Assembly (NCBI GenBank): GCA_030827165.1
Contig: JAURFB010000012.1
Span: 1 to 45,268, forward strand
Direction: 5' to 3'
Source: Marivivens sp.
Lineage (GTDB): Bacteria; Pseudomonadota; Alphaproteobacteria; Rhodobacterales; Rhodobacteraceae
Length of the DNA: 45,268 nt
Made by a program: the position numbers and the translations under genes. The notes below the pieces were generated by a model. It searched no databases. It was not told where the DNA came from and saw nothing but the letters and a program-made list of their open reading frames with translations. This document shows positions 1 through 9,749 of the stretch, in pieces; the first letter of the stretch is position 1; every line of letters begins with the position of its first letter.

Positions 1-1013
1 AATTCGCGCCAATTGCGACGCAGAACTGGCAATAGAAGGATGATCACCCCCACGATCGTTAGCATCGAGGTGGCTGCCGCAGATCCAAACAACGGCGAAT
101 CTGAGGCCCGCAGGTCGTTGTAGATCAGATAGCTTAGCGATGTTGCGCTGGCAGCGGCGGAAAAACCTATGATCGGCTCGAAGACGCGGAAATTGTCCAT
201 AAGTTGCATCAGGGCAATGAAGGTCGCCAGCGGAAGCAGATAGGGCACCGTCACAAAGCGGATACGCTCCCAACGGTTTGCGCCATCGACCATTGCTGAT
301 TCAAGTGTGTCTGCGGGCACCGTTTGAAGCCCCGCGTAGAAGACGACAAAAGAGAATGGCGCATTGTGCCAGACGCCGTACACGAACAGAGTGACCCAAG
401 TCAGGGTCGGGGACGCCTTAAGTGACAAGTTCGGGTCGCCGAAGAGGGATTGCAGTCCAGCCCCGATGATCCCGCGGCTGTCGATCATCCAATAAAGCAC
501 GAGGGCACCTACCAAGGGCGTCACGATCATTGGCAGAAGTGAGAAGAAGATGACCGGCCCCTTCATCATCTGCGGAAGGCTGTTGACGACGACCGCGATG
601 ACAAAGCCTACGACGATGACCAGCGGAGCCACGATGAACGTATAGGACAAGGTGAAGATCAGCGCTTTGTAGAATGGAAGGTTCATGATCCTGTCGCGGA
701 TCTCATCAAAGTTCGCGCTGCTACGAAAGATTTCGTTGATATCGGAAAACGCCAGATGGGTGGAATTTGTATAGGTGTTCAGACCGTTATATCGTCCCAT
801 CGGCTGATCTTGGCGCAACTGCCTCATGGCATCGACATCAAGTGTGACCTCGGTCTTGCATCCGAATGGACCGCAATTCTCGGTCGAGATCAGGACTTTT
901 TCGTGCTCGATGAAAAGGGATTGGTAGGCGACGGAAATGATTGGAACCGCGATAAAAAGAACCATGGCCAAAAGCGAAGGCCAGATAAATGCAAGGAAGG
1001 TCTTGTGAGGCAT
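1..1013 (-). CDS. Sugar-type ABC transporter permease (MalF-like), cut by window edge
   Basis: Inner-membrane permease subunit of a CUT1-type carbohydrate importer. The frame opens with ATG at 1013 and stays open to base 1, giving at least 337 residues without a stop, so the C terminus is missing. Visible are a first membrane segment at about residues 7-30 (LAFIWPSLLAMVLFIAVP), a long extracytoplasmic loop of about 80 residues carrying a close cysteine pair (near residues 46-52), several further membrane segments, and the cytoplasmic EAA loop (ESAMVDGAN...) near residue 235 that docks onto the ATPase. The large first loop is typical of MalF-type rather than MalG-type subunits. It follows the binding-protein gene by 89 bases, separated by a strong stem-loop. 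The second permease and the ATPase presumably lie beyond base 1. Substrate cannot be read from the sequence. Confidence 0.9.
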   Translation of the reverse strand, partial: MPHKTFLAFIWPSLLAMVLFIAVPIISVAYQSLFIEHEKVLISTENCGPFGCKTEVTLDVDAMRQLRQDQPMGRYNGLNTYTNSTHLAFSDINEIFRSSANFDEIRDRIMNLPFYKALIFTLSYTFIVAPLVIVVGFVIAVVVNSLPQMMKGPVIFFSLLPMIVTPLVGALVLYWMIDSRGIIGAGLQSLFGDPNLSLKASPTLTWVTLFVYGVWHNAPFSFVVFYAGLQTVPADTLESAMVDGANRWERIRFVTVPYLLPLATFIALMQLMDNFRVFEPIIGFSAAASATSLSYLIYNDLRASDSPLFGSAAATSMLTIVGVIILLLPVLRRNWRE

Positions 1014-1068
1014 GGCTCTCCCCTTGCCGGTCGGAGCGGCTTAGATGGTATCACGAACGCGGGCTGAA

Positions 1069-1095
1069 TTCGGGGGCCGACAGGCGGCCCCCGAA
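1069..1095 (-). promoter_or_regulatory. Intercistronic stem-loop between binding-protein and permease genes
   Basis: Perfect 11-bp inverted repeat, TTCGGGGGCCG at 1069-1079 and its complement at 1085-1095, with a 5-base loop. It lies just after the binding-protein stop codon in the transcript. No T-run follows in the direction of transcription, so it is more likely an mRNA-stabilising or partially attenuating structure than a full terminator. Such hairpins are known between binding-protein and permease genes and help keep the binding protein in excess. Confidence 0.7.
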
Positions 1096-1102
1096 ACGTT
1101 GT

Positions 1103-2335
1103 TTAGTTGAGGTAGCCGGCCTCTTTTGCGGCAGTCGTATAGGCCGACGAAATGTCCGCCATCGCCTGCTCGGCGGATTCGCTGCCCTGCAGGTACTCGA
1201 TGAGGTTGTTCCCCAGCGCGGTGTGCAGAAGGCCCATGTAGGGCTCCATCGGGTATGGGCGCGCGCCGCCATTGACGTTCGCGATCACGCCGCTTGCAGC
1301 TTTGGCAGGCTCATAGCCACCGATCAACCACACGGCCATATCGGTGTTTTCGGCCATCATCTCGGCCGAGACGCCGTTCATCATCGCGCGGAACGAAGCT
1401 TCGGCATCCTCATCCGAAATGTTCTTGGCGATGGTGAAACCGTCCCACCAAAGCGCCCCGCCGGGCGTAGAGCCAACCGTCGGCGACGCCGCAAAAGAAG
1501 TGTGCGCGGCAATTTCCGGCGACGGGTTGTCGGCACCAATATAGGCACCCGCACGCGACCCCCACGAGATCGACAATGCAGCATCACCGGCCTCCCAGAT
1601 TGGCTTGATGCTGTTGGTGTCATAGGTTGCCCAGTCGGTACCCATGTAGGTGGTCATCTGCTTCATGGTTTCGAGAACCTTCATGCCATCCGCATTATCG
1701 ATGGCAAGCTCGGCCGAACCCGGAACGAAGAACTCGTTGCCGGTTCCAAGATAGGCGTTGACGAATTCTGCCGCCAAATCCCAGCCGGGCTTGTAGGCCG
1801 AGGTAATCGGCGAATCCATTAGACCCGCTGCGCGCAGCTTATCTGCGGCGGCAAACAGCTCGTCAAACGTCGTTGGCACTTCAATCCCGTTTTCCGCCAG
1901 GATGTCGTCGCGGTAGAAAAGATGCTGGGCGTTTGCCATGAAGGCGATCGCCATGATCTTGCCGTTGATACGGATCAGCTGGTTTTCCTGTAACTGGCCG
2001 CCCCATTTCGCAACGTATTCGTCCAGCGGACGGATCAGGTCATCCGTCAGCAGCGGGATGATCGAGTTGGAGGCCACGACAGCCACCGTGTAAGTCGCAG
2101 GGTTGGTGGTCAACGCCGGCACTTGGATGTTCTTATGTTCCGCTGTCGCGTTCGACGTCACTTCGACGGACCCGTTTGCGCATTTGGCTGCCCATTCGGA
2201 CACAGCGTGCAAGGCGCTGAAGTCGTTCGATAGAATGCGGACCGAGCCACTTTCGATTCCACAATCGGCCCACGACATGCCCGCCGAAGCCATCAGCGCG
2301 CACGCGGCGACTGTCGATTTAACTGTGAATTTCAT
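1103..2335 (-). CDS. Sugar-type ABC transporter substrate-binding protein
   Basis: Periplasmic extracellular solute-binding protein (family 1, MalE-like), 410 residues. The frame is open further upstream, but the ATG at 2335 is chosen because AGGAG sits 9 bases before it and it begins a classical signal peptide (MKFTVKSTVAACALMASAGMS, cleavage near WA-DC, residue 23). The mature part has features usual for the family: an N-terminal beta-strand start (VRILSND), an FYRDDIL-type hinge segment, and a central LSISWGSRAG segment followed by a GGALWWDGF segment typical of sugar binders. The length is normal. It is the first gene of the importer operon; the permease follows. The ligand is unknown. 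Two LacI-type operators lie in the 427-base upstream region, suggesting substrate-induced expression (inference). Confidence 0.9.
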   Translation of the reverse strand: MKFTVKSTVAACALMASAGMSWADCGIESGSVRILSNDFSALHAVSEWAAKCANGSVEVTSNATAEHKNIQVPALTTNPATYTVAVVASNSIIPLLTDDLIRPLDEYVAKWGGQLQENQLIRINGKIMAIAFMANAQHLFYRDDILAENGIEVPTTFDELFAAADKLRAAGLMDSPITSAYKPGWDLAAEFVNAYLGTGNEFFVPGSAELAIDNADGMKVLETMKQMTTYMGTDWATYDTNSIKPIWEAGDAALSISWGSRAGAYIGADNPSPEIAAHTSFAASPTVGSTPGGALWWDGFTIAKNISDEDAEASFRAMMNGVSAEMMAENTDMAVWLIGGYEPAKAASGVIANVNGGARPYPMEPYMGLLHTALGNNLIEYLQGSESAEQAMADISSAYTTAAKEAGYLN

Positions 2336-2453
2336 TCCAGATATCTCCTGTTGGTCGCCGCAAAAGGGCATTGCCATTTCTAACCGTCCCGCGGCCGTCT
2401 GAATTGTCGTCGACCCGTTCCCAAGCACGACATGCAGAGACGTTAGTAAATTG

Positions 2454-2467
2454 TGCATACGCTTGCA
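2454..2467. promoter_or_regulatory. Putative LacI-family operator 1
   Basis: TGCATACGCTTGCA, a palindrome with TGCA arms around a central CG, the usual architecture of LacI-family operators. It lies 119 bases upstream of the binding-protein start. The same TGCA-N2-CG-N2-TGCA layout recurs at 2705-2718, which makes chance less likely. The regulator gene is not in the window. Confidence 0.5.
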
Positions 2468-2704
2468 ACTATTTTTCCTTGGCATCCACCGCATTGGAAT
2501 AATGGGGAAAACTGCGCTGAAGATCCGAGTCCAAAATCCGCCGCGCAGCAAAATATTGGAAATTGAGGCGAAAAACTAGGATTTTTGAGAATCGGCACTC
2601 CTAGACGTGGGCAAGCAGGACCAGACAACTCAAATTCAAACGATTCTAGGCGCATGCATTCAATCGCGACTCAGGTGCGGTTTTCACAACTCCTCACAAT
2701 CTAT

Positions 2705-2718
2705 TGCAAACGAATGCA
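2705..2718. promoter_or_regulatory. Putative LacI-family operator 2
   Basis: TGCAAACGAATGCA, extended by further symmetric T/A bases at both ends. It shares TGCA arms and the central ACG with operator 1 and lies 45 bases before the start chosen for the SnoaL-fold gene, where a repressor would block transcription. Together the two sites could control both divergent transcripts. Confidence 0.5.
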
Positions 2719-2762
2719 AACTGTGTTTCGATCCTCCAAACCGTTATCTAGGACATTTGGGA

Positions 2763-3917
2763 ATGCCAAACTCAGAAAAGGGCGCAAACGCCCAGGACAA
2801 AAAGCCTTCCGCCGAACCCGTTTTGCAGGCGGAGCGGCTCGATTTCACGGACCTGGTTCCCGAGAATCGCCAGCGCGTCCAATCCATGAAAGGGTTCGAC
2901 GACTGCTACACCGACATCGTCGATTACATCATCCGATGCACCCACAAGATCTGGGACGAACGCGACGTCGGCCTGATCTACTCTCATTACACGCACGACT
3001 GTGTAGTTTATGCGGCCGGTGGCACCATCTATTCCCGCGAAGAGATCGTCCAGGATACGATCCGTCGACTGTTCATGTTGCCCGAGAGGCGTGGCATGGC
3101 AACCCAGGTAATTTGGAACGGAAATGACGAAGATGGTTTTTACACCTCGCACCTCGTCACAGGAAGTGGGCGCCACACACAGCCAGGCATCTATGGCAAA
3201 CCCACAGGGCGCAGTTTCGTGGCCCGCACGGTCGCGGATTGTATGGTTTATCGGAACCGTATCTTCCGCGAGTGGTTGGTGGTCGATTCCATGGCCCAAG
3301 TGAAGCAAATCGGCCTCGACCCGCAGGCCTATGCCACGAATCTCTCCAAGAACTATTTCGACAAAGGTCTTTTGGCCGTCGATATCGGTGAGCCCGGGCG
3401 TCTCACGGGGCAGTATCCGCCGACCAGCACGCCCAACCTGTCAATCGCAAATAACGATGCCGAGCGCGACGTTCTTCAATGGCTTCATGAAATTCACAAT
3501 CGCCGGATGTTTGGTCGCATCAAGACGGAATATGCACCGACCGTGCAATATCATGGCCCGTTGATGAAAGAACTCTATGGCCATGCGTCAGTCATTCATC
3601 AGACCGTGGGCCTCTATGCGGCAATCCCCGACGGCTATTTCATGCCCCAGCACATTTGCTCCCAACCCAGCGACGAGGGCGGCATCAAAGTCGCCGTGCG
3701 CTGGTTGATCGAAGGGCATCATCTTGGCTGGGGGGTGATGGAGGAACTCGGCGCCCCAACCGGAAAGAGGCTTCAGGTCATGGGCATGACGCACTTCCAT
3801 ATTCGAGACGGCAAGGTCGTAGACGACTGGACCACCTATGACGAAATGTCGGTGCTCATGCAAATCAAGCTCGCGCAAATGGCCGACAAAGGTTCCGCCG
3901 TGCTGCACGACGAATAG
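2763..3917 (+). CDS. Tandem NTF2/SnoaL-fold protein, function unknown
   Basis: 384 residues if the ATG at 2763 is used. The frame is open back to 2607, and there is no strong ribosome-binding site (only GGGA directly before the ATG), so the start is uncertain; an ATG at 2886 is another option. Two NTF2-like cone domains are visible, roughly residues 45-190 and 235-375. Each has the N-terminal helix, aromatic strand segments, and a closing strand of the SnoaL type (REWLVVD in the first; DGKVVDDWTTYDE in the second). The second domain keeps the His/Asp-rich pocket end (HFHIRDGK). It is divergent from a sugar-type importer and convergent with a second double-SnoaL gene. The fold supports cyclases, isomerases and dehydratases, so a sugar or lactone-processing enzyme is possible, but no reaction can be assigned. 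Confidence 0.8.
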   Translation: MPNSEKGANAQDKKPSAEPVLQAERLDFTDLVPENRQRVQSMKGFDDCYTDIVDYIIRCTHKIWDERDVGLIYSHYTHDCVVYAAGGTIYSREEIVQDTIRRLFMLPERRGMATQVIWNGNDEDGFYTSHLVTGSGRHTQPGIYGKPTGRSFVARTVADCMVYRNRIFREWLVVDSMAQVKQIGLDPQAYATNLSKNYFDKGLLAVDIGEPGRLTGQYPPTSTPNLSIANNDAERDVLQWLHEIHNRRMFGRIKTEYAPTVQYHGPLMKELYGHASVIHQTVGLYAAIPDGYFMPQHICSQPSDEGGIKVAVRWLIEGHHLGWGVMEELGAPTGKRLQVMGMTHFHIRDGKVVDDWTTYDEMSVLMQIKLAQMADKGSAVLHDE

Positions 3918-3946
3918 GCAACGGCAACTTCTCTTCTGTTGCACCT

Positions 3947-3980
3947 GAACGCCGCGCTACTCCCGCGCGGCGTTCTCTTT
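3947..3980. terminator. Bidirectional terminator between convergent SnoaL-fold genes
   Basis: Perfect 10-bp inverted repeat, GAACGCCGCG at 3947-3956 and its complement at 3966-3975, followed on the plus strand by TCTTT. It sits in the 66-base gap between two convergent stop codons. Confidence 0.7.
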
Positions 3981-3983
3981 GGT

Positions 3984-4994
3984 TCAAATCGAGACACCCG
4001 AATTAGAGTTCCCCAGAAAATCGACACCTTGCTGGTTCCAGAAATGCAGCAGATCGATAAATATCCAGTTCTCGGCGAGCTTGTCTCCATCGCGGCGATA
4101 AATATCGATCACCCTGAATTCGCTACGCTTGCCCGTGGGTGCCATGCCCATGAAAGGCCCCGTCAAAGTGGCACTGAAATTTGGCCAGCCAAAAAAACCG
4201 CCAAAATGCCCTTCGGACACCCTTGCCAAATGATTGGTCTTGCTTCGGTCCGAAAAAGCGGCGCGAAAGGGCCCGGAATGTTGCTTTGCGTAGCGCTCGA
4301 TAGTGTAGGTGGCACCGATGCCATCCGGGCCCCACCAAAGCATGTCGTCATGCCAGGTTCGTGCAAGTTCATCAGTCAATGACAACCCTGAACGCCAGGT
4401 GCCGAGATCGGAGATCATCGCCTCGATTGCCGCAATTGTCGCTCTGCCTACTTCGGCAGGCTGCGACTCGAACAAAAGGCCGCCATGAGTCAAGGGCCCC
4501 GGTTGCACCAAATGCGCTGCCGTCTGAGCAGGAAACAGCGGTTGGCCGGCCTGTGCGGCAAGGTGCGGGATATCAAAAAACATGGCGGTCTCGGCAATCT
4601 TGCCGTTGGACACGCGGTTGAACTCGCAATAGCGCAGCATCGCGATTTTTCCTGTCGGCCGGATGCCGAGCCAAGCAGTATCGAAAAGGCCTGTCAAATG
4701 CCCCATCGACACGACCCAAACGCCTTCAGGCCCACCAAGATGATCGGCACCTGCAAAGAAGATGTCCTGCCGCCGCTGCATTCGGGTCAGGCTGGTGCGC
4801 AAAGGCTTCCAGAACTTTTCTGCAACACTTTCGAAACCGGCTATTTCGCCGAAAGGATGGAAGCCGCGCCAAACAAAATCTGGGGCGAAATATTGGGCAA
4901 CTTTCTGCCCAATTTGATCAGGTTCAGATGACTCGAGCGCCGCGTAGACGTCGAGCACGATACGCTTTGCAGTCTGAAGTTCCATGGTCGACAT
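3984..4994 (-). CDS. Tandem SnoaL-like (ester cyclase type) protein
   Basis: 336 residues from the ATG at 4994 (an in-frame ATG at 4985 is equally possible; neither has a strong ribosome-binding site). Two SnoaL-like domains, about residues 8-150 and 180-325. The second ends in the classical SnoaL strand pair (FRVIDIYRRDGDKLAENW, then IDLLHF), and the first has a parallel version (LRYCEFNRVSNGKIAET). SnoaL itself is a polyketide aldol cyclase using an acid-base Asp; most bacterial relatives are of unknown role. It differs clearly from the double NTF2 protein encoded opposite, so the pair is not a recent duplication. Nearness to a sugar importer suggests a role in using the imported compound, but that is inference. 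Confidence 0.8.
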   Translation of the reverse strand: MSTMELQTAKRIVLDVYAALESSEPDQIGQKVAQYFAPDFVWRGFHPFGEIAGFESVAEKFWKPLRTSLTRMQRRQDIFFAGADHLGGPEGVWVVSMGHLTGLFDTAWLGIRPTGKIAMLRYCEFNRVSNGKIAETAMFFDIPHLAAQAGQPLFPAQTAAHLVQPGPLTHGGLLFESQPAEVGRATIAAIEAMISDLGTWRSGLSLTDELARTWHDDMLWWGPDGIGATYTIERYAKQHSGPFRAAFSDRSKTNHLARVSEGHFGGFFGWPNFSATLTGPFMGMAPTGKRSEFRVIDIYRRDGDKLAENWIFIDLLHFWNQQGVDFLGNSNSGVSI

Positions 4995-5427
4995 CCAAAG
5001 TTGATTTCCGCGTCGAGGGCGCCGTCTGGTCTGTCATGTGTGGACCGCCCAGATTTCGCAAGTGTTGATTTGAACAATCGATGGTCTTTGCGGGCTTCGG
5101 ACCTTTGTCTGTCAAATCAGACCAAGCCGCCTGGGCGCAGAAGTCGAATGCAGCCAGTCTTCCCGATGCTAGTCTCGCTCCCGTTTTTCGGTTTCGCGAT
5201 GGAGGCTCTGCCGGCGGCCCCTTGGATCAGCCCGCACCGGCGCTGCTACACGGCGCTTCGGCTGCGGGTCCTGCGCTGTCGTTCCTCTTGCTGCCAACCG
5301 TTGGCTCTACCGGCTCCAGCTCGGCGCAAATCCACGGCGTGGCAAAGCCGCCATGCAGGGCTGCTCCTTGTGATTTTATGAGTGAAAGCCCATTGGGTTT
5401 GCGGATGAGACCGTCCATATAGATCCA
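4995..5427. other. Gene-free stretch, nothing recognised
   Basis: About 430 bases between the start of the SnoaL gene and the start of the acyltransferase gene. Several short open frames exist on both strands, but none has a convincing start, ribosome-binding site or recognisable product. It should contain promoters for both flanking genes. A decayed gene fragment cannot be excluded. Confidence 0.5.
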
Positions 5428-6306
5428 ATGCACGCTCGCTTCGTCAAATCCGCTTGGAATCATGTCAGGTATGTCCCGTTGTGGTCGGCCCTTGTTTCTG
5501 CGCGGTGGCGGTCTTTCGAGCGGCGTTCTCGTGCGCTGGGCACAGCCGTTGGCGGCCTCGTTCGGTGGTTTCCCATTGCCCAGCGTCGGGTCGACCGCGA
5601 GATCTTGCGTGTCTACCCGGATATGTCGCGCAGCGAGCGGGCGGCTCTGCGGCGCAACATGGGGCGCAACATGGGCCAGACCCTTTTCGAGATCTATCAT
5701 TGCGCCGAATTCCAGACACGGCTGGATCGGTTCGAGGTCTCCGGTCCCGGCCTAGCGGCACTGGAAGAGGCGCGTGCGGCTGGCAAGGGCGCGATCATCG
5801 TCTCGGGCCACTTCGGTCAATGGGAGGCTGTTCGTGCCGTGCTGAAGGCGCGGGGGATGGAAAGCGGGGCGGTCTACAAGCCGCAGACGAACCCACACTA
5901 CCAACGTCGATTGCTGGCCGGGATCGAAGCAGGCGGCAAGCCGATCCTGGCTACTGGACTTGTTGGCACCAAGGCGCTGGTCAAGCATCTGTGCAATGGC
6001 GGAATCATCTCGATCCTGCTCGATGAAAAATATACCGAAGGCGTGCGGATGCCGTTTCTGGGATTGCCGGCGATGACCTCGCTTTCCGCAGCCCAGCTCG
6101 CCTTGAAATATGGTCTGCCCATGGTTCCGGCCTACGGAACCCGCGTAGGCGACGGCAGCCGGTTCGACGTGACATTCGAGGCGGCGATCCCGCACACCGA
6201 CGCCGACACGATGACCCAGGCGTTCAATGACAGCTTGTCGGCGCGAATCCTCGCCGATCCGGCGCAATGGTATTGGTTGCTGCGCCGCTGGGACGGCGTC
6301 AGGTAA
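5428..6306 (+). CDS. LpxL/HtrB-family lysophospholipid acyltransferase
   Basis: 292 residues. It belongs to the lipid A late-acyltransferase family, membrane-associated enzymes that transfer an acyl chain onto a lipid acceptor. The catalytic HX4D/E motif is present as GHFGQWE (His128, Glu133), followed by the family segments around AVYKPQTNPH and DEKYTEGVRMPFLG (substrate-binding region), and WYWLLRRW near the C terminus, which is the usual ending. An N-terminal hydrophobic/amphipathic segment (RYVPLWSALVSA) takes the place of the membrane anchor. The ATG at 5428 has no clear ribosome-binding site. It stands alone, not in an lpx operon, so the acceptor may be lipid A or another lipid such as an ornithine lipid; this cannot be decided from sequence. 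Confidence 0.88.
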   Translation: MHARFVKSAWNHVRYVPLWSALVSARWRSFERRSRALGTAVGGLVRWFPIAQRRVDREILRVYPDMSRSERAALRRNMGRNMGQTLFEIYHCAEFQTRLDRFEVSGPGLAALEEARAAGKGAIIVSGHFGQWEAVRAVLKARGMESGAVYKPQTNPHYQRRLLAGIEAGGKPILATGLVGTKALVKHLCNGGIISILLDEKYTEGVRMPFLGLPAMTSLSAAQLALKYGLPMVPAYGTRVGDGSRFDVTFEAAIPHTDADTMTQAFNDSLSARILADPAQWYWLLRRWDGVR

Positions 6307-6448
6307 TTCTGCGCGTTCAAGGCGTGCGAAACGGGATGACTGGCCAGCCGCCACCCGTTCACTCATCAAGCTTCCGTTCAATTTGCCAGCGCCGTCGACA
6401 CCAGTCGACGAACCGCTCGGCGAGATTTCCCTTTTTCGTGAGCGCGTC

Positions 6449-7342
6449 CTAGCCAGACGCACCCGCGTGGCGAACAACCGCGGCGATCTTCTGGAGCTGG
6501 CTCGCAAGAGGGCTTGTCCGGCGCCATACCATTCCGATCTGCCGCTTCGGCTGAGGCCCCGCAAAACGCGAGACCGTGACCGACGCCGAGCGGGTCTCGA
6601 CGGCGAGGGCCATTTCCGGAATTAGGGTCACACCTATTCCCGCCCCGACAAGCTGCACCAGCGTCGAGAGCGAGCTACCTTCCAGAAGCTCGCGCGGCTG
6701 CCTTCCCTGAAGATTGCAGAACGACAGGGCCTGATCGCGAAAACAGTGCCCCTCCTCAAGCAGCAGCACCCGCATCTCTCGCAGCATCTCGCGGTCTGGA
6801 ACGGGCTTGTCCGCATCAGTGGCGGGCCGGATCAGGACGAATTCCTCTTCGAAAAGCGGCACCTCCTCGAGCGAGGGCTCTGACACGGGAAGCGCAAGGA
6901 TCGCCGTGTCGATCCGTCCCTCCGCAAGCTCTGCGATCAGGCGCGAGGTCACGGTCTCCCGGACATGAAGATCGAGACCGGGATAGGCGGTTGTCAGGTC
7001 GCTCAGGATCTTGGGCAAGAGATAAGGCCCGATCGTCGGAATGACGCCGATCCGCAATTGTCCGGCAAGCTGGCCGACCGAAGCCCGCGCCAGATCATCA
7101 AGCTCGTCGACCGAACGCAGAATGCCCCTGACCCGTTCCGCAAAACTCTCGCCAAAGGCGGTTAGCCGCACTTGCCGCGGCCCGCGCTCGAAAAGCGGGG
7201 ACCCGAGGGATTGCTCAAGCTCCTTGATTTGCATCGACAGTGCCGGTTGCGAAATCGAACATATATCCGCAGCGCGGCCAAAGTGCCCTTGCTGGGTCAG
7301 CGCCTCGAAATAGCGAAGCTGTTTCAGTGTCAGATTTACCAT
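6449..7342 (-). CDS. oxyR: Hydrogen peroxide-sensing transcriptional regulator OxyR
   Basis: 297-residue LysR-type regulator. Winged helix-turn-helix at residues 1-60 (LKQLRYFEAL...QPALSMQIKELE), then the effector domain. Both redox cysteines are present in the diagnostic segment EEGHCFRDQALSFC, at positions 200 and 209, matching Cys199 and Cys208 of E. coli OxyR that form the peroxide-induced disulfide. It is transcribed divergently from katG with a 148-base gap, the common arrangement when OxyR controls catalase-peroxidase. The start ATG overlaps the first quarter of a candidate OxyR site, which fits autoregulation. Confidence 0.95.
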   Translation of the reverse strand: MVNLTLKQLRYFEALTQQGHFGRAADICSISQPALSMQIKELEQSLGSPLFERGPRQVRLTAFGESFAERVRGILRSVDELDDLARASVGQLAGQLRIGVIPTIGPYLLPKILSDLTTAYPGLDLHVRETVTSRLIAELAEGRIDTAILALPVSEPSLEEVPLFEEEFVLIRPATDADKPVPDREMLREMRVLLLEEGHCFRDQALSFCNLQGRQPRELLEGSSLSTLVQLVGAGIGVTLIPEMALAVETRSASVTVSRFAGPQPKRQIGMVWRRTSPLASQLQKIAAVVRHAGASG

Positions 7343-7377
7343 AACCTCACGTTATCAATACTATCAGGAAATGCAAT
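7341..7377. promoter_or_regulatory. Candidate OxyR-binding site between oxyR and katG
   Basis: Four short elements spaced by exactly 7 bases: ATAA, TTAT, ATCA, CAAT. The OxyR consensus is ATAG-N7-CTAT-N7-ATAG-N7-CTAT; these match 3, 3, 2 and 3 of 4 bases. The first two form a perfect ATAA-N7-TTAT palindrome. Position between the divergent genes supports the call; the match is partial. Confidence 0.45.
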
Positions 7378-7409
7378 TTTTCCTAATCACCTGACTCGGC
7401 TAGGCTTGA

Positions 7410-9668
<2,259 letters not shown>

Positions 9669-9690
9669 GCGGATCGCGCGCGAAAATGAC

Positions 9691-9719
9691 AAGAGGGCGC
9701 AGAAACCTGCGCCCTCTTT
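9691..9719. terminator. Strong bidirectional terminator after katG and znuA
   Basis: Perfect 12-bp stem, AAGAGGGCGCAG at 9691-9702 and complement at 9707-9718, with a 4-base AAAC loop and T residues following. It lies between the convergent katG and znuA stop codons. Confidence 0.85.
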
Positions 9720-9749
9720 GCTTTGGGCTACGCCGTGCGCCGAAGACGG

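Larger units (their letters stand above)
2336..2762. other. Divergent promoter region between importer and SnoaL-fold gene
   Basis: A gene-free stretch of 427 bases between two divergent starts. It is more AT-rich than the flanking genes. It holds two 14-bp partial palindromes of LacI-operator type, annotated separately. No small coding frame with a convincing ribosome-binding site was seen. Promoter hexamers were not assigned with confidence. Confidence 0.6.

Noticed and set aside
5001-5422. Several short frames in the gap before the acyltransferase gene
   Set aside because: No convincing start signals, no recognisable protein, and none stands out from the overlapping alternatives.
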